DNA of 64,000 nt from assembly GCF_004118375.1 (NCBI RefSeq), contig NZ_SDHX01000002.1:124001-188000 (forward strand), written 5' to 3'. Below are positions 62,506 to 64,000 of this stretch, piece after piece. Positions within the stretch are counted from its first letter, which is position 1. Each line of letters starts with the position of its first letter. The notes below the pieces were generated by a model. That model was not told where the DNA came from and ran no database searches. It saw nothing but the letters and a program-made list of their open reading frames with translations. Made by a program: the position numbers and the translations under genes. This stretch comes from Oleiharenicola lentus. GTDB taxonomy: Bacteria; Verrucomicrobiota; Verrucomicrobiia; Opitutales; Opitutaceae.

Positions 62506-63381
62506 ATGAACGGACACCCGCAATACATCGTGATCACCCCCGTGAGGAACGAGGAGGGAAATTTCCCGCACACCATCGTCTCGTTCGAGCGGCAGACAGT
62601 CCGTCCCGCCCTCTGGGTGATCGTGGACGACGGTTCGACGGATCGCACCGCAGCGATTATCGACGAGGCGGTCGCACGCCACGACTGGATCAAGGTGGTG
62701 CACCGCCCGGACCGGGGCTTCCGGCAGCCCGGCACGGGCGTGGTGCAGGCGTTCAACGACGGTTTCGCCCTGGTGGGGGCACGGGCTTGGGACTATCTGG
62801 TTAAGTTCGACGGCGACCTTGCCTTCGAACCGGATTATTTCGCCAGCTGCTTCGCCCATTTCGACCGGGACAGCCGCCTCGGCATCGGCGGCGGCCTCAT
62901 CTGCCAGAACACCCCGGCGGGGCTGGTCGGCGAGACCCTGGGCGATCCGGCCTTCCATGTGCGCGGCGCCACCAAGATCTACCGGCGGGCCTGCTGGGAG
63001 CAGATCGGCGGCCTGCACATGGCCCCGGGTTGGGACACCCTCGATGAATTGAAGGCCAACCAGCAGGGCTGGGTCACCCGGACCTTCCCCGAATTGAAGA
63101 TTCACCAGCTCAAGGACACCGGCTCGGCCGACGGCCGCTGGCGCAACCTGGTGAAGAACGGCCTGGCCAACCACATCACCGGCTACCACCCGCTCTTCAT
63201 GCTGGCCAAATGCGCCAAGCGCACCTTCGCCCCGCCCTACTTGGTGGCCTCCGCCGGGCTGGGCTGGGGCTACTTCAAAGGCTGGCTGCAACGCGTGCCC
63301 CGCGTGCCCGATCCTGATCTGATCCGCTACGTCCGGGGCCAGCAATTGCGCAAGCTGAGCGGCCGGAGCAGCATCTGGTAA
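62506..63381 (+). CDS. GT2 family glycosyltransferase
   Basis: 291 residues, GT-A fold: YIVITPVRNEEGNFPHTI at the start, WVIVDDGSTDRT (nucleotide-binding Asp) and LVKFDGDLAFEPDYF (DxD-type metal site). A C-terminal amphipathic helix region may touch the membrane. The ATG at 62506 is chosen because the 21 residues upstream are Arg/Pro-rich and precede the first strand. It adds one sugar to the repeat unit; donor unknown. Confidence 0.92.
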   Translation: MNGHPQYIVITPVRNEEGNFPHTIVSFERQTVRPALWVIVDDGSTDRTAAIIDEAVARHDWIKVVHRPDRGFRQPGTGVVQAFNDGFALVGARAWDYLVKFDGDLAFEPDYFASCFAHFDRDSRLGIGGGLICQNTPAGLVGETLGDPAFHVRGATKIYRRACWEQIGGLHMAPGWDTLDELKANQQGWVTRTFPELKIHQLKDTGSADGRWRNLVKNGLANHITGYHPLFMLAKCAKRTFAPPYLVASAGLGWGYFKGWLQRVPRVPDPDLIRYVRGQQLRKLSGRSSIW

Positions 63382-63461
63382 TCCACCTCCGCGCCCCCAT
63401 GTGCCCCCTGTCCCGGATACCATGTCCTCAAACTGCCGGCACCAGGCCGGATTGAGCATCC

Positions 63462-64000
63462 ATGTCGTCACCCGACGTATCCATCATCATCGTCAACTGG
63501 AACTCCAAGGACTACCTGCGCGCCTGCCTGCAATCCTTGGGCCGACACCACCCGCCCGGGCTGAAGCTTGAGATCATCGTGGTGGACGGCGCCTCCTTCG
63601 ATGGCTGCGACCGTATGCTGGCGGCCGAATTTCCCGAAGTGCGGTTCATCCAAAGCCGGGAAAACATCGGCTTTGCCCGGGCCAACAACCTCGGTGCCCG
63701 CCACGCCGGCGGACGCAACCTCCTGCTCCTGAATCCCGACACGGAATTCATCGAGGATTCTCTCTCCCTCCTGGGGGCCCGGCTCGAATCCCTGCCCAAA
63801 GCCGGTGCGGTCGGGTGCCGTCTGCTGAACACGGACCGCTCGCTGCAGACCACCAGCATCCTGAATTTCCCGACGATATTGAACCGCGTGCTGGATTCCG
63901 AATACCTGCGCCGGAGGTATCCGGATTCCTCGCTCTGGGGCAACGCCGCGCTCTTTCGCCAGGGCACAACCCCGGTGGCAGTCGAGGCCCTGTCCGGTGC
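63462..64000 (+). CDS. GT2 family (rhamnosyltransferase-like) glycosyltransferase, cut by window edge
   Basis: About 179 residues are visible from the ATG at 63462; the gene continues past the window. SIIIVNWNSKDYLRACLQSL, IVVDGASFDG, ENIGFARANNLGA and LLLLNPDTEF are the standard blocks of WbbL/rhamnosyl-type GT2 enzymes (NPDTE is the metal site). In the usual VVDNASxD block the Asn is Gly here. It follows the previous GT2 gene by 80 bases. Confidence 0.93.
   Translation, partial: MSSPDVSIIIVNWNSKDYLRACLQSLGRHHPPGLKLEIIVVDGASFDGCDRMLAAEFPEVRFIQSRENIGFARANNLGARHAGGRNLLLLNPDTEFIEDSLSLLGARLESLPKAGAVGCRLLNTDRSLQTTSILNFPTILNRVLDSEYLRRRYPDSSLWGNAALFRQGTTPVAVEALSG

Overview
The window reads as a GC-rich chromosome segment of a verrucomicrobium, most likely from Opitutaceae or close kin. 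I base this on four things: the paired DUF1592/DUF1552 c-type cytochrome genes shared by Verrucomicrobia and Planctomycetes, a VPDSG-like C-terminal sorting signal, DUF3500 and SRAP genes, and long coding runs in a GC-rich background. This is inference from gene content, since no rRNA is present. No tRNA, CRISPR array or complete mobile element was seen.

Layout. 1-7.5 kb (minus strand): two tight operons. The first runs YceI protein, polyprenyl synthase, MacB-type permease, ABC ATPase, and a heme-copper-oxidase-like membrane protein cut by the window edge. The second is a LolC/LolD exporter followed by an HExxxHH-type peptidase. 8-12 kb: a small secreted protein with a VPDESNT C-terminal anchor and a large PrsT-like TPR lipoprotein, both pointing to an exosortase system. 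12-20.8 kb: lysS, an MgtC/DUF4010 membrane protein, lipA, a hybrid histidine kinase, two c-type cytochromes and a GT-C-like membrane protein. 20.9-35.2 kb: DUF1552 and DUF1592 genes, a PhoD-like phosphatase, two unknowns, an AHSA1 protein, an MBOAT acyltransferase with an SGNH-like partner, SRAP, a PIG-L deacetylase and DUF3500. 35.2-35.8 kb: a candidate structured RNA and a stand-alone integrase arm-type domain. 35.9-42.8 kb: a Sel1/coiled-coil/LysM protein, an ATP-grasp-like protein, prfB with its programmed frameshift, and a small membrane protein.

43-64 kb is a surface polysaccharide region. On the minus strand lie gmd and fcl for GDP-L-fucose, with an S23-type four-helix-bundle gene wedged between them, then valS. 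On the plus strand lie a Wza-type export lipoprotein, a sugar-phosphate transferase, a WbpB/WbpD/WbpE-like trio for a diacetamido sugar acid, a FemAB-like protein, a Wzc-like protein with a degenerate kinase domain, two polysaccharide deacetylases (one fused to a glycosyltransferase) and two GT2 glycosyltransferases. Together they would make nucleotide sugars, build a lipid-linked polymer, modify it, and export it.

The most unusual feature is not a gene. The spacers of the 43-62 kb region are filled with degenerate tandem repeats whose period is 7 bases (CTAGTCC, GGTTTCA, GGCCTCC, CTTCTCC and drifting variants). They flank the S23 gene exactly, supply stop codons to neighbouring genes, share a 30-base identical block between two spacers, and in one case are translated in frame inside a deacetylase gene. 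A second, palindromic repeat family of about 115 bases occurs at 7.6, 42.9 and 48.3 kb.
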